DNA of 64,000 nucleotides from positions 1 to 64,000 of the forward strand of contig DISB01000007.1 of NCBI GenBank assembly GCA_002421685.1, read 5' to 3'. The notes beneath the pieces are model-generated. The model saw only the letters and a program-made list of their open reading frames with translations, made no database searches and was not told the DNA's origin. The stretch comes from Bacteroidetes bacterium UBA6221. GTDB lineage: Bacteria; Bacteroidota; Bacteroidia; Chitinophagales; Chitinophagaceae. Below are positions 16,424-24,641 of this stretch, piece by piece; positions within the stretch are counted from its first letter, which is position 1, and each line of letters opens with the position of its first letter. Position numbers and translations under genes: made by a program.

Positions 16424-17836
16424 ATGACTAACAGCTATACTGACCTCGTAAAACAAACCTTCGATTTTCCGCAAGAAGGTTTTGACGTAGTGGATAACTA
16501 CCTGCAATTCAATGGAGTGGACCTGAAAGCGCTGATAGATAAGTACGGTACGCCGTTCAAGCTTACCTACCTGCCCAAGATAGGCCAGCAGATAAACAAG
16601 GCCAAAGGCTTGTTTAACGAAGCAATAAAAAAGCACCGCTACGATGGCAAATACTATTACTGCTATTGTACAAAGAGCTCTCATTTCTCCTTTATGGTGG
16701 AGGAGACCCTGAAACACAATGTGCACCTGGAGACTTCCTTCGCATATGATATTGATATTATCAAGCAACTGTATAAAAGAAGGAAGATCACCAAGGAGAC
16801 GTATATCATCTGCAACGGATATAAAACGAAACCCTATACACGCGCCATATCGCGCCTCATCAACGACGGGTTTAAGAATGTGATTCCCATACTGGATAAC
16901 AAGGAAGAGTTTGAGGATTACAAAAAAATGATACGTACCAAAGACCCTGTGAACATAGGCATCAGGCTGGCTACGGAAGAAGAACCGACTTTTGATTTTT
17001 ATACATCGAGGCTGGGCATACAGAAAAAGGAAGTGCTGGAATTTTATGTAGATAAAATAAAAGGTAACGACAAGTTCAGGCTGAAGATGCTGCACTTCTT
17101 TATGAATAAGGGTATCAAAGATGATATCTATTACTGGAGTGAGCTGAATAAGGCCATCAACCTGTATTGCCAGTTGAAGAAAATTTGCCCTGAACTGGAT
17201 GGCCTGAATATAGGCGGTGGTTTCCCCATCAAGCACTCGCTGGGTTTTGACTATGATTATAAATACATGGTCAATGAGATAATAGCCAATATCAAGAGCG
17301 TATGCAAACGCAACAAAGTGGATGTCCCGGACATATACACAGAGTTCGGTTCGTACACGGTAGGAGAGAGCGGAGCAGTGATATACAGCACATTGGGCGA
17401 AAAGATGCAGAACGACCGCGAAACATGGTATATGATAGACAGTTCGTTCATCACTACGCTGCCCGATACCTGGGGCATAGGCGAGAAGTTCCTGCTGCTG
17501 CCCATCAATAAGTGGGAAAATGAATACCAGGAGGTGCACCTGGGTGGCCTTACCTGCGACAGTCATGATTTTTATACTTCAGAAGAACATATCAATGCCG
17601 TGTTCCTGCCCAAGACTGATAAGGCAAAGGGGGCGGAACCGCTATACATCGGCTTCTTTCACACAGGCGCCTACCAGGACCAACTTGCAGGCTATGGAGG
17701 TATCAAGCACTGCATGATACCATCGCCCAAACACGTGGTAATAGAAGAAGATAAGAACGGCAAAATGGTGGACTGGCTGTATGCCAAAGAGCAGAGCGCC
17801 CAGAGCATGCTGAAGCTGCTGGGGTACACGAAGTAG
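16424..17836 (+). CDS. PLP-dependent arginine decarboxylase-type enzyme
   Basis: The 470-residue enzyme is a fold-III PLP decarboxylase of the kind annotated as arginine decarboxylase in Bacteroidota, which makes agmatine for polyamine synthesis. PLP-binding Lys84 lies in YCTKSS. The phosphate-binding glycine stretch is NIGGGFP, and the active-site cysteine is in TCDSHDF, as in ornithine/arginine/diaminopimelate decarboxylases. It is shorter than the 650-residue SpeA of E. coli. Agmatinase, often nearby in relatives, is not next to it; katG follows in the opposite direction. Related carboxynorspermidine or ornithine decarboxylases cannot be excluded from sequence alone. Confidence 0.78.
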   Translation: MTNSYTDLVKQTFDFPQEGFDVVDNYLQFNGVDLKALIDKYGTPFKLTYLPKIGQQINKAKGLFNEAIKKHRYDGKYYYCYCTKSSHFSFMVEETLKHNVHLETSFAYDIDIIKQLYKRRKITKETYIICNGYKTKPYTRAISRLINDGFKNVIPILDNKEEFEDYKKMIRTKDPVNIGIRLATEEEPTFDFYTSRLGIQKKEVLEFYVDKIKGNDKFRLKMLHFFMNKGIKDDIYYWSELNKAINLYCQLKKICPELDGLNIGGGFPIKHSLGFDYDYKYMVNEIIANIKSVCKRNKVDVPDIYTEFGSYTVGESGAVIYSTLGEKMQNDRETWYMIDSSFITTLPDTWGIGEKFLLLPINKWENEYQEVHLGGLTCDSHDFYTSEEHINAVFLPKTDKAKGAEPLYIGFFHTGAYQDQLAGYGGIKHCMIPSPKHVVIEEDKNGKMVDWLYAKEQSAQSMLKLLGYTK

Positions 17837-17880
17837 TAGTAAGTACAAGCTGCATATCTGCCAAACCTCGTGGAAATACA

Positions 17881-17912
17881 ACAGCGGCTGTATGCGTGAA
17901 TACAGCCGCTGT
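17881..17912. terminator. Strong hairpin between convergent genes
   Basis: A perfect 13-bp stem, acagcggctgtat / atacagccgctgt, encloses a 6-base loop between the arginine decarboxylase-type gene and katG. A T-run (tttgttttttta) follows on the plus strand about 15 bases later. It probably terminates both transcripts. Confidence 0.75.
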
Positions 17913-17932
17913 AAATATTGTCATTTGTTTTT

Positions 17933-20206
17933 TTATGCTAAGTCAAACCTGTCCAGGTTCATTACTTTATTCCATGCTGCAACAAAGTCCTTCACAAATT
18001 TTTCCCCCGCATCGCGGCTGCCATACACTTCGGCAATGGCCCGCAACTCTGAGTTAGCCCCGAATACAAGGTCGGCCCTTGTGCCCGTCCATTTGTTTGC
18101 TCCCGTGGCACGGTCATAGCCCTCATACAGTTCCTTGTCGGCGGTTGCGGCTTTCCACGCTGTATTCATATCCAGCAGGTTTACGAAGAAATCGTTGGTA
18201 AGTTGCCCCGGCCTTGACGTAAAGACTCCGTGTTTCGAGCCGTCAACATTCGTATTCAGCGCGCGCATGCCACCTACCAGTACAGTCAGTTCCGGTGGCG
18301 TAAGGGTCAGCAGGTTCGCCCTGTCTATCAGCAGTTCTTCCGTAGATACGCTGCCTTTCGATTTCCGGTAGTTGCGGAAACCGTCGGCACGGGGCTCAAG
18401 GTAACCCACTGACTCGACGTCTGTCTGCTCCTGCGTGGCATCCATGCGGCTGGGCGTAAAGGGAACCGTAATATTATGTCCCGCATCCTTGGCCGCTTTT
18501 TCTACACCTGCACAGCCCGCCAGCACGATCATATCGGCCAGGGAAACTTTTTTATTGCCGGTCTGCGCCCCGTTAAATTCTTTCACTATCGTATGTAGCT
18601 TATCCAGCACTTTCTGCAATTGCGGCGGATTGTTGACCTGCCAGTATTTTTGCGGCGCCAGTGCGATGCGTGCGCCGTTTGCCCCGCCGCGTTTGTCCGA
18701 GCCGCGGAAAGTAGAAGCCGACGCCCATGCGATGGAAACAAGTTCGGATGCTGTCAGCCCCGAAGCTAATGCCGCCGCTTTCAACGCTGCAATGTCCCTT
18801 TCGTCTACCGGTTCATGGTCCAATTCAGGTATCGGGTCTTGCCACAGCAATTCTTCTGCCGGCACTTCGGGCCCAAGGTACCTTGAACGCGGCCCCATAT
18901 CGCGATGGGTAAGCTTAAACCATGCACGGGCAAATGCATCTGCAAATTCATCAGGGTGCTCCAAGAAGCGCCTGGATATCTTTTCATACACAGGGTCAAG
19001 CCTCAGGGAGAGGTCTGTAGTAAGCATCGTAGGCCTGTGCTTTTTCGAGGCATCATGCGCATCAGGAATGATGTTCTCCGCATTCTTTGCTACCCACTGG
19101 TGTGCGCCGCCGGGGCTTTTTGTCAGCTCCCACTCAAAACCGAACAGGTTTTCGAAGAAGTTATTGCTCCATTGGGTAGGTGTTTTCGTCCAGGTCACTT
19201 CCAGCCCGCTGGTGATGGTATCGCCCGCCTTGCCGGAGCCATAACTATTGGTCCAGCCAAGGCCCTGCAACTCTATTGCTTCCGCTTCAGGCTCTTTGCC
19301 CACATGGTCGGCTGTAGATGCGCCATGTGTTTTGCCAAAGCTGTGCCCGCCTGCTATCAACGCCACGGTTTCCTCGTCGTTCATCGCCATACGGCCAAAC
19401 GTATCGCGGATATCTTTAGCGGCTGCTATCGGGTCGGGATTGCCGTCCGGCCCTTCGGGGTTCACATATATTAGTCCCATTTGCACAGCCGCCAGTGGGT
19501 TCTCTAAGTTGCGGCTGTGTATATCACCATCCGCATCGTCGTCCGACACCAATACGCCGCGTCCGTCCACACCTTCTGAGCCATGCGCATAACGCACATC
19601 CCCGCCCAGCCAGGTGGTTTCCGCGCCCCAGTACACGTCTTCTTCCGGCTGCCATACATCTTCGCGCCCGCCCGCAAAACCGAATGTTTTGAAGCCCATA
19701 GTTTCCAGGGCAACATTCCCTGCCAGTATCATCAGGTCGGCCCACGATATTTTGCGCCCGTATTTTTGTTTGATGGGCCATAGCAGCCTGCGCGCCTTGT
19801 CCAGGTTCACGTTGTCGGGCCAGCTATTCAGCGGCGCGAAGCGTTGCTGCCCCGTGCCACCACCGCCGCGGCCATCGCCTACGCGGTAGGTGCCCGCGCT
19901 ATGCCAGGCCATGCGTATGAACAGCGGACCGTAGTGCCCGAAGTCTGCCGGCCACCAGTCCTGCGAGTCGGTCATAAGCGCGGCCAGGTCTTTTTTTACG
20001 GCTACCAGGTCAAGACTTTTGAATTCGTCGGCATAGTCAAAACCCTCGCCCATCGGGTCCGACAGGGGCGAATGTTTGCGCAGCACGTCCAGATTTAGCT
20101 GGTTGGGCCACCAATGGCGGTTTCTCGTGCCGCCCCCCGCCACATTATTTTTCATGCTTCCGTTATGAACCGGGCATTTGCTGTTGTCATTTGTGTCTTG
20201 TGCCAT
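17933..20206 (-). CDS. katG: Catalase-peroxidase KatG
   Basis: The 757-residue heme enzyme breaks down hydrogen peroxide by catalase and peroxidase activity. The active-site residues are all visible: Arg98, Trp101 and His102 in IRMAWHSAGTYR, and the proximal His288 in GGHSFGKTHG. The covalent adduct partners needed for catalase activity are Trp101, Tyr247 in IYVNPEGP, and Met273 in GRMAMND. Both the catalytic N-terminal domain and the degenerate C-terminal duplicate are present, and length is normal. A Fur/PerR-like sequence lies just upstream, which suggests induction by peroxide. It is convergent with the arginine decarboxylase-type gene. The flavin reductase gene lies upstream on the same strand. 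Confidence 0.97.
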   Translation of the reverse strand: MAQDTNDNSKCPVHNGSMKNNVAGGGTRNRHWWPNQLNLDVLRKHSPLSDPMGEGFDYADEFKSLDLVAVKKDLAALMTDSQDWWPADFGHYGPLFIRMAWHSAGTYRVGDGRGGGGTGQQRFAPLNSWPDNVNLDKARRLLWPIKQKYGRKISWADLMILAGNVALETMGFKTFGFAGGREDVWQPEEDVYWGAETTWLGGDVRYAHGSEGVDGRGVLVSDDDADGDIHSRNLENPLAAVQMGLIYVNPEGPDGNPDPIAAAKDIRDTFGRMAMNDEETVALIAGGHSFGKTHGASTADHVGKEPEAEAIELQGLGWTNSYGSGKAGDTITSGLEVTWTKTPTQWSNNFFENLFGFEWELTKSPGGAHQWVAKNAENIIPDAHDASKKHRPTMLTTDLSLRLDPVYEKISRRFLEHPDEFADAFARAWFKLTHRDMGPRSRYLGPEVPAEELLWQDPIPELDHEPVDERDIAALKAAALASGLTASELVSIAWASASTFRGSDKRGGANGARIALAPQKYWQVNNPPQLQKVLDKLHTIVKEFNGAQTGNKKVSLADMIVLAGCAGVEKAAKDAGHNITVPFTPSRMDATQEQTDVESVGYLEPRADGFRNYRKSKGSVSTEELLIDRANLLTLTPPELTVLVGGMRALNTNVDGSKHGVFTSRPGQLTNDFFVNLLDMNTAWKAATADKELYEGYDRATGANKWTGTRADLVFGANSELRAIAEVYGSRDAGEKFVKDFVAAWNKVMNLDRFDLA

Positions 20207-20212
20207 AGTGCG

Positions 20213-20258
20213 TCATTTTTTAAAAAATGAATAATTATCGTTATCGAAAATAATTATT
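20213..20258 (-). promoter_or_regulatory. Fur/PerR-like operator upstream of katG
   Basis: On the minus strand, gataacgataattatt (20245 to 20230) matches the Fur-type box gataatgataatcatt at 14 of 16 positions. A second inverted repeat pairs aataattat (20230-20238) with ataattatt (20250-20258). A perfect 18-bp palindrome tcattttttaaaaaatga (20213-20230) lies between it and the start codon. Binding by a Fur-family peroxide regulator is inferred from this and from the katG context. Confidence 0.45.
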
Positions 20259-20371
20259 GTAAAATATAAATTTAATAGTTAAAATCTATTGTTGTATTTT
20301 ACTACAATTACTTTGTTCCGTTAGGGTCTATGGCTCGAGACACCAACCGCGTTTGCCCAGACTATCCTGCT

Positions 20372-21115
20372 TTACGAGTCAAAAATAATATGGTCCACCG
20401 TGGCGCCAAGGCTCAAAAGTATCTCATTCAGGTCGGTTACAAATTTCTCCGGCCCGCAGATGTAAAATTGTTGGTCGAAATCGGCTATATGCTCTATCAA
20501 AAAATTTCGGTCTATTCGTCTTTCAAGAAAACCTACCACGTTCTCGCGCGTAAAAACAGGAATGAAATTATCCTTCAACATGCCATACAGGGTTTCCCCC
20601 ATTATTAAGTCTTCCCTTGTTTTGTTGGTATATATCAGCACATTCCTGGCTATACGCTTATACCGCTCCAGGTAACGCAGAATGGACAAGAACGGGGTGA
20701 TACCCGAACCTGCCGCGATAAATACACCATCTCCCCTGTAATGTATCACCCCGAAGATATCATGGAGGATCAGTTCATCTCCCCTATTGATACTTTCGAG
20801 CTTTTTTGTGACGCCGTTACGTTCACGATATATTTTTATCATGAATTCCAGGTAGTCTTCGTCCGGCAGGTTGGTAAATGTAAATGGCCGCAACTCTTTT
20901 TCCCAACCCGGGAGGTTGATAGAAACATTGACGGATTGGCCGGGTATAAACGTATACCCAGGCGGTTTTTCCAGCACAAATCGTTTCACATCATGCGTTA
21001 CATAATTCGTTTCTATCACCCTCAGGCTTACATGTGGATATAACTGTGCTGTATGTGTTGATTCCGGTACTTGCATTGGTTCGGCTTGTTCTGCTAGATT
21101 ATTTTCGTTCATCAT
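20372..21115 (-). CDS. Flavin-dependent NAD(P)H oxidoreductase, ferredoxin reductase-like
   Basis: The 247-residue protein has the two domains of the ferredoxin-NADP reductase family. The FAD-binding motif is RPFTFTN (76-82), the pyridine-nucleotide motif is GSGITPF (136-142), and YICGPEKF near residue 222 is the conserved NAD(P)-binding end. No 2Fe-2S ferredoxin domain follows, unlike in oxygenase reductases. The first 25 residues are a hydrophilic extension. It probably reduces a flavodoxin, ferredoxin or flavohemoprotein-like partner, which is not visible nearby. It lies upstream of katG on the same strand with 165 bases between them; they may respond to similar stress, but this is not shown. 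Confidence 0.87.
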   Translation of the reverse strand: MMNENNLAEQAEPMQVPESTHTAQLYPHVSLRVIETNYVTHDVKRFVLEKPPGYTFIPGQSVNVSINLPGWEKELRPFTFTNLPDEDYLEFMIKIYRERNGVTKKLESINRGDELILHDIFGVIHYRGDGVFIAAGSGITPFLSILRYLERYKRIARNVLIYTNKTREDLIMGETLYGMLKDNFIPVFTRENVVGFLERRIDRNFLIEHIADFDQQFYICGPEKFVTDLNEILLSLGATVDHIIFDS

Positions 21116-21321
21116 TACCTGTTCCCCTGGTTATTTATTATGCTAAAATAGCTTTATTGCGGCTTAACTGATATGATTAGCCTCATTCTTTTAGCTAATG
21201 CCCGTCATCGCCGGGCACATAATCTCCCCGGTTAGCGGGCAACCGGTGAAGAATGGAGCTTACTTCCGGCCCGCCGTCAGTATGCATATGGCATAACATT
21301 TGCAATCAATATCTATGTAAC

Positions 21322-22044
21322 TTATTCTGGCCACTTCAACGACGCCTTAATGACCTTTGTTATTTTTCCGTCTTTTGTAAAAATAAACTCATAACGGTAG
21401 ATGATTTCCTTGGACTCTGCAAAGACATAGATATCATCCTTATCCGATTGGCTTAGGTCCGCGTGAATTTTAGCTCTGACCATTTCATAGGCTTCGAAGC
21501 TGCGTAGAGGGTATGGTTTAACGATGGTTCCAAAAGCATGCCACCTGTTCAACGTCAGGCTGTCCTTCTTGTATACACTATTGCTGTTAAGTACATTTCG
21601 GTAGTCGTTCGGTCTTGTTATTCTGCCTGTTTCTTTAGCTACGATGAATAGATACAAGTAGCATCTGTCCAGATTACATAACTTGGAACAATTGCCGAAT
21701 ATGCGATTGAACTCTTCCACACCTCCTACTTTAAGTTCTTTACCTGTTTCAGCGTTTAATATATATAGTTCAGTAATGTACGGCGAATGAAAGTGCAACC
21801 CATATTGTTTGTGAGGAAAATTTGCGCCCACCAGGAAAAGTCTGAGGCCTTTGAAATAACCATGGAATATTTCGTCGATTTCCAAATGGCTTGCAGGCGC
21901 AAGATTATACTTCTTTAAAGAGTCCGTGTTATTAATTTGGCTTTGATATAAATCCTTGCAAACATCCTTAAGCGAATCATCTGATACCTGTGCTTCCGCT
22001 TGCAGCGAATAAAGGAGAAAGACGTAGAAAATGAGTTTGTTCAT
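21322..22044 (-). CDS. Putative secreted protein of unknown function
   Basis: The 240-residue protein begins with a signal peptide, MNKLIFYVFLLYSLQAEAQ, with probable cleavage near residue 19. The mature part is rich in charged and aromatic residues and has two cysteines close together in the sequence NCSKLCNLDRCY. I do not recognise a domain. The gene is visibly more AT-rich than its neighbours, so it may have been acquired recently. It stands alone between the flavin reductase and a duplicated repeat region, and no operon partner is evident. Confidence 0.7.
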   Translation of the reverse strand: MNKLIFYVFLLYSLQAEAQVSDDSLKDVCKDLYQSQINNTDSLKKYNLAPASHLEIDEIFHGYFKGLRLFLVGANFPHKQYGLHFHSPYITELYILNAETGKELKVGGVEEFNRIFGNCSKLCNLDRCYLYLFIVAKETGRITRPNDYRNVLNSNSVYKKDSLTLNRWHAFGTIVKPYPLRSFEAYEMVRAKIHADLSQSDKDDIYVFAESKEIIYRYEFIFTKDGKITKVIKASLKWPE

Positions 22045-22083
22045 GTTGGTTTTTATCCGTTTTTATCTCCACTAATCTCCTAA

Positions 22084-22150
22084 CTGGGTCGAAGCGCCAC
22101 GCTTCATCCTAGGATGCGGCGAGCGTTCGCTTGCGAAGTAAATACCCACG
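22084..22150. repeat. Diverged copy of the paired-hairpin repeat
   Basis: gtcgaagcgccacgcttc is a hairpin (gaagcg/cgcttc), followed by a linker and a second hairpin around gcgttcgc, then a gtaaataccca tail. It is a diverged first copy of the units that follow at 22153. Confidence 0.6.
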
Positions 22151-22152
22151 CT

Positions 22153-22432
22153 CAACACTGGTCGAAGCGTCACGCTTCGTCCCAAGATAAAGCAAGCGTC
22201 CGCTTGCGAGTAGGTACCCACCCGGCAGCAAAGGATTAAGTCATGCCATCTCCCTTTAGGGCCGGGACCAATTACTTACTCTTCAGCGCCGCCTCAACAC
22301 TGGTCGAAGCGTCACGCTTCGTCCCAAGATAAAGCAAGCATCCGCTTGCGAGTAGGTACCCACCCGGCAAGGATTAAGTCATACCATCTCCCTTTAGGGC
22401 CGGGGCCAATTACTTACTCTTCAGCGCCGCCT
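22153..22432. repeat. Tandem duplication of ~140 bp that includes the end of the DUF1801 gene
   Basis: Unit 1 (22153-22294, 142 bases) and unit 2 (22295-22432, 138 bases) are almost identical; the length difference is a 4-base indel near cggcagcaaagg/cggcaagg. Each unit has a gaagcg-tca-cgcttc hairpin, a gcaagc...gcttgc hairpin, a ggattaagtca stretch and a copy of the last codons of the adjacent DUF1801 gene (LKSK-stop). Only unit 2 is attached to the real gene. A recent slippage or recombination event is likely. Confidence 0.8.
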
Positions 22433-22835
22433 GTATCATTCCCTTCAGCACTTCCAGGTCAATATCTCCCAGCTTATTGATGTACAGGCAGCCCACACCC
22501 GTTTTGTGCTTGCCCAGTTTTTCCAGTGCTGCGGCCTGTTTTTGTATATCCACAGCCAGGTACAGCGAAAGATTGGCCTTCCGCGGTGCGAAACCGATAA
22601 GGAACCAGTCCACCTCTCTGCCTGTGGCCGGACTTTTATATCGATTATCTCCAAAGCCTATCATCGAGCTGCCCCACATTTTTGGTTCTTCCCCAGTTGC
22701 TTTCTTCATCATTTCCAGTATCTCAAAGCTGTCCTTTCGTTTTTGCTCATCCTGCAGGCTGTTGAGAAATTCTTCCACGCTTGCTGCGGTAGGTTTTGTT
22801 TTTATCTCTGCCGGTTTCGATTTCTTTTCAGCCAT
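22410..22835 (-). CDS. DUF1801 domain protein
   Basis: The 141-residue protein has a lysine-rich N-terminal tail of about 20 residues and then the DUF1801 (YdhG-like) fold, with SVEEFLNSLQDEQKRKD, a central GFG segment and the FAPRKANLSLYL strand motif. The C-terminal part HKTGVGCLYINKLGDID is also typical of the family. The function of this family is not firmly known. The gene stands alone on the minus strand. Its last codons are also present in a second, unattached copy 138 bases away because of the tandem duplication downstream. Confidence 0.88.
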   Translation of the reverse strand: MAEKKSKPAEIKTKPTAASVEEFLNSLQDEQKRKDSFEILEMMKKATGEEPKMWGSSMIGFGDNRYKSPATGREVDWFLIGFAPRKANLSLYLAVDIQKQAAALEKLGKHKTGVGCLYINKLGDIDLEVLKGMIQAALKSK

Positions 22836-23273
22836 TTTTTTTGAAGTTTATATTATCGGGCATTGCTTTTACGAAAATACCTGATTTCAATATATAATGC
22901 TCGTAAACCAGGGCCGGGGATATAATAAATTTTGATTTGGCAAACATGACAATTTTACGTAAATTTACAATAATTGTTGCCGACCTTTGTAGGTCCCGGC
23001 GTTGCGAAGTTCTTTGACATTACCGGATAATATTTGTTTACAACCAGCTTGGTTGCAAAAACTACCAACCCGGAAATTGCAACAAAATGCAACAATCCTC
23101 GGTTTTGACTCTTAATCGGATTGTTTCCTGGTGAGCCATTTTGTTTCCAGCGGCAACATTCGCATTCAACACTTTTTGGTGCAATAGATTGATAAGCAGC
23201 GGTTTGTATTTTTTAGTCCCATCCCGGAATTTTATTTCATTTTTGTGGAAACATTTTGGAAACATTTTTTACG
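22836..23273. other. Noncoding gap with small repeats upstream of the DinB gene
   Basis: No gene is supported here. Hairpins include gacct-ttgt-aggtc near 22983, caacc-agctt-ggttg (23041-23055) and caatcc...ggattg near 23090-23130. The 11-base word tggaaacattt is repeated head-to-tail at 23246-23256 and 23257-23267, directly before the start codon. It may be a regulatory region for the DinB-family gene. Confidence 0.35.
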
Positions 23274-23789
23274 ATGCAACAACCAACAACAACTGAATGC
23301 CGCTCTTATTTTTTTAAGTACATCAACCTGGTTGCCGAAGGTGATATAATAGATACACTCCTGCGGCAGGCCGATGAAACAAGGGAGTTTTTTAACAACA
23401 TTCCTGCCGACAGGCACGATTACCGCTATGCGGAGGATAAATGGTCGGTAAAGCAGGTGCTGATGCACATCATAGATACGGAAAGGGTGATGAGCTACCG
23501 TGCACTGGTGGCCGCGCGGGGAGATACGGATACGATGCTGTACAATATGGATGAAAACCTATATGCCGATACCGCACCATACGCCGGTCGTACTATGCAG
23601 GATATACTGGAAGAATTTGCAGCCGTTCGCACAGCTACGGTAAAACTGTTCGCAAACGTAAACCCGGCACAAAGCGAACAACCCGCATACAACGTCGATG
23701 GTTCTCACTTCACCACCCGTGCACTTGCTTACATCATAGCAGGCCATCTTTTGCACCATCTCAACATCATCAAAGAGCGATATTTGTAA
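23274..23789 (+). CDS. DinB family protein
   Basis: The 171-residue protein belongs to the DinB/YfiT four-helix metal-binding family, which includes thiol-dependent transferases and stress proteins. The likely metal ligands are His65 in VLMHIIDTERV and His158 and His162 in AGHLLHHLN, which form the usual three-histidine site. The segment DKWSVKQVLMH matches the family start pattern. The ATG at 23274 is chosen over an upstream in-frame TTG at 23256. A contiguous 11-base direct repeat lies just before it. The gene stands alone, and the substrate is unknown. Its role in damage response is not shown here. Confidence 0.88.
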   Translation: MQQPTTTECRSYFFKYINLVAEGDIIDTLLRQADETREFFNNIPADRHDYRYAEDKWSVKQVLMHIIDTERVMSYRALVAARGDTDTMLYNMDENLYADTAPYAGRTMQDILEEFAAVRTATVKLFANVNPAQSEQPAYNVDGSHFTTRALAYIIAGHLLHHLNIIKERYL

Positions 23790-23880
23790 ATATCTGTATT
23801 GTTACTATCTGTGCGGCTTTTGTGAATTAGTTGTGAATTATGGTGGATAAGGCTAACGGGCAAAGGTTTGTTGTCTATTC

Positions 23881-24187
23881 TTGATTGATGATAATCAATA
23901 CTTTATCAGCTATTATTTACAGAAGGCACTTCAATTATCACCTTGTTAGCATGAATGTGGGTTAACAGGGTATAATTAGGCGTGTTTTTCATAATGTATT
24001 GGTTATCAATACATTGCATTACCCTGCTAAAAAGCGTGAAATTGTGAATTTCAGGTTGTTAACTCGGTTGGAATAGTTCGCTGCTTTGCACGAGCTTTGT
24101 ACATATACTTAACAGTAAGATTACTAATACTTTACACCGGAAAAACAGTACCAACTTCGTCTTCTCTTTCCTCTATATGTATGTATC
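23881..24187 (+). other. Structured noncoding region, candidate RNA
   Basis: The 427-bp gap between the DinB gene and 24217 has no ORF of note but several inverted repeats: ttgatt/aatcaa (23881-23898), cagggta/taccctg (23966-24026) enclosing aatgtattg/caatacatt (23993-24015), and gaaatt/aatttc (24038-24052). The nesting of the middle pair looks like RNA structure. A terminator follows at 24188 on the plus strand, although no coding gene ends there. No promoter is clear, so an RNA gene is only a possibility. Confidence 0.35.
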
Positions 24188-24218
24188 AAGCTACCCTTCG
24201 TGGGTAGCTTCTTTTATT
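24188..24218 (+). terminator. Intrinsic terminator of an unknown plus-strand transcript
   Basis: A perfect 9-bp stem (aagctaccc / gggtagctt) has loop ttcgt and tail cttttatt. The T-rich tail is on the plus strand only. The nearest plus-strand gene stops 400 bases upstream, so a noncoding transcript may end here. The tail overlaps the stop codon of the minus-strand gene. Confidence 0.75.
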
Positions 24219-24621
24219 AGGCAGGTTGGAAGGCGGTTGCCTGGTTGGCAAGCTGCAGGGCGCGCAGGTAGTCTTTCACGCACCGGCTGATGATATGTTT
24301 ACAGCCTCGGGTCAGCTTGGGCGAGGAATAGCCTTTGTTCTCTTTATAGTCTTCACGTATCCAGGTAGCACGGTTGATGAGCTCGTTGTTGAACGCGGCC
24401 ACTCTTGCGCTTATCTCGGTAAAGGAAAGTGGGGCATCCCTCCGGGCGGCTTCTTCGTAGAGTTGTTCTATACAGTCGCCGGTATAGGTATTGGCCATGT
24501 CTTCATATAGCCTCAGGAATTCAGCTCCGTATATGCGGCTACCAAATAGTTCAAGTATTTTAGGTTGCATTGTTCTCTCTCTTTCTATGTGTGGGAGAAC
24601 GAAGATATGAATTAATTTCAT
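24217..24621 (-). CDS. Protein of unknown function after the sensor kinase
   Basis: I do not recognise a family for this protein of 134 residues (117 if translation begins at 24570). The later start is attractive because a purine-rich gagagagaaca precedes it. The protein is soluble, mainly helical in appearance, with many charged residues and no signal peptide. It lies 20 bases after the sensor kinase stop codon on the same strand, so it may belong to the two-component operon. A role in that pathway is only an inference from position. Confidence 0.6.
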   Translation of the reverse strand: MKLIHIFVLPHIERERTMQPKILELFGSRIYGAEFLRLYEDMANTYTGDCIEQLYEEAARRDAPLSFTEISARVAAFNNELINRATWIREDYKENKGYSSPKLTRGCKHIISRCVKDYLRALQLANQATAFQPA

Positions 24622-24641
24622 GCGTGCAAGCGGGTGGGGGC

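Noticed and set aside
16400..17566. Long minus-strand frame of 388 codons
   Set aside because: It lies opposite the arginine decarboxylase-type gene, which has clear motifs, and its own translation has no recognisable domain or normal composition.
18435..19244. Plus-strand frame of 269 codons inside katG
   Set aside because: Antisense to a fully conserved katG; composition is rich in Ser and Cys with no domain.
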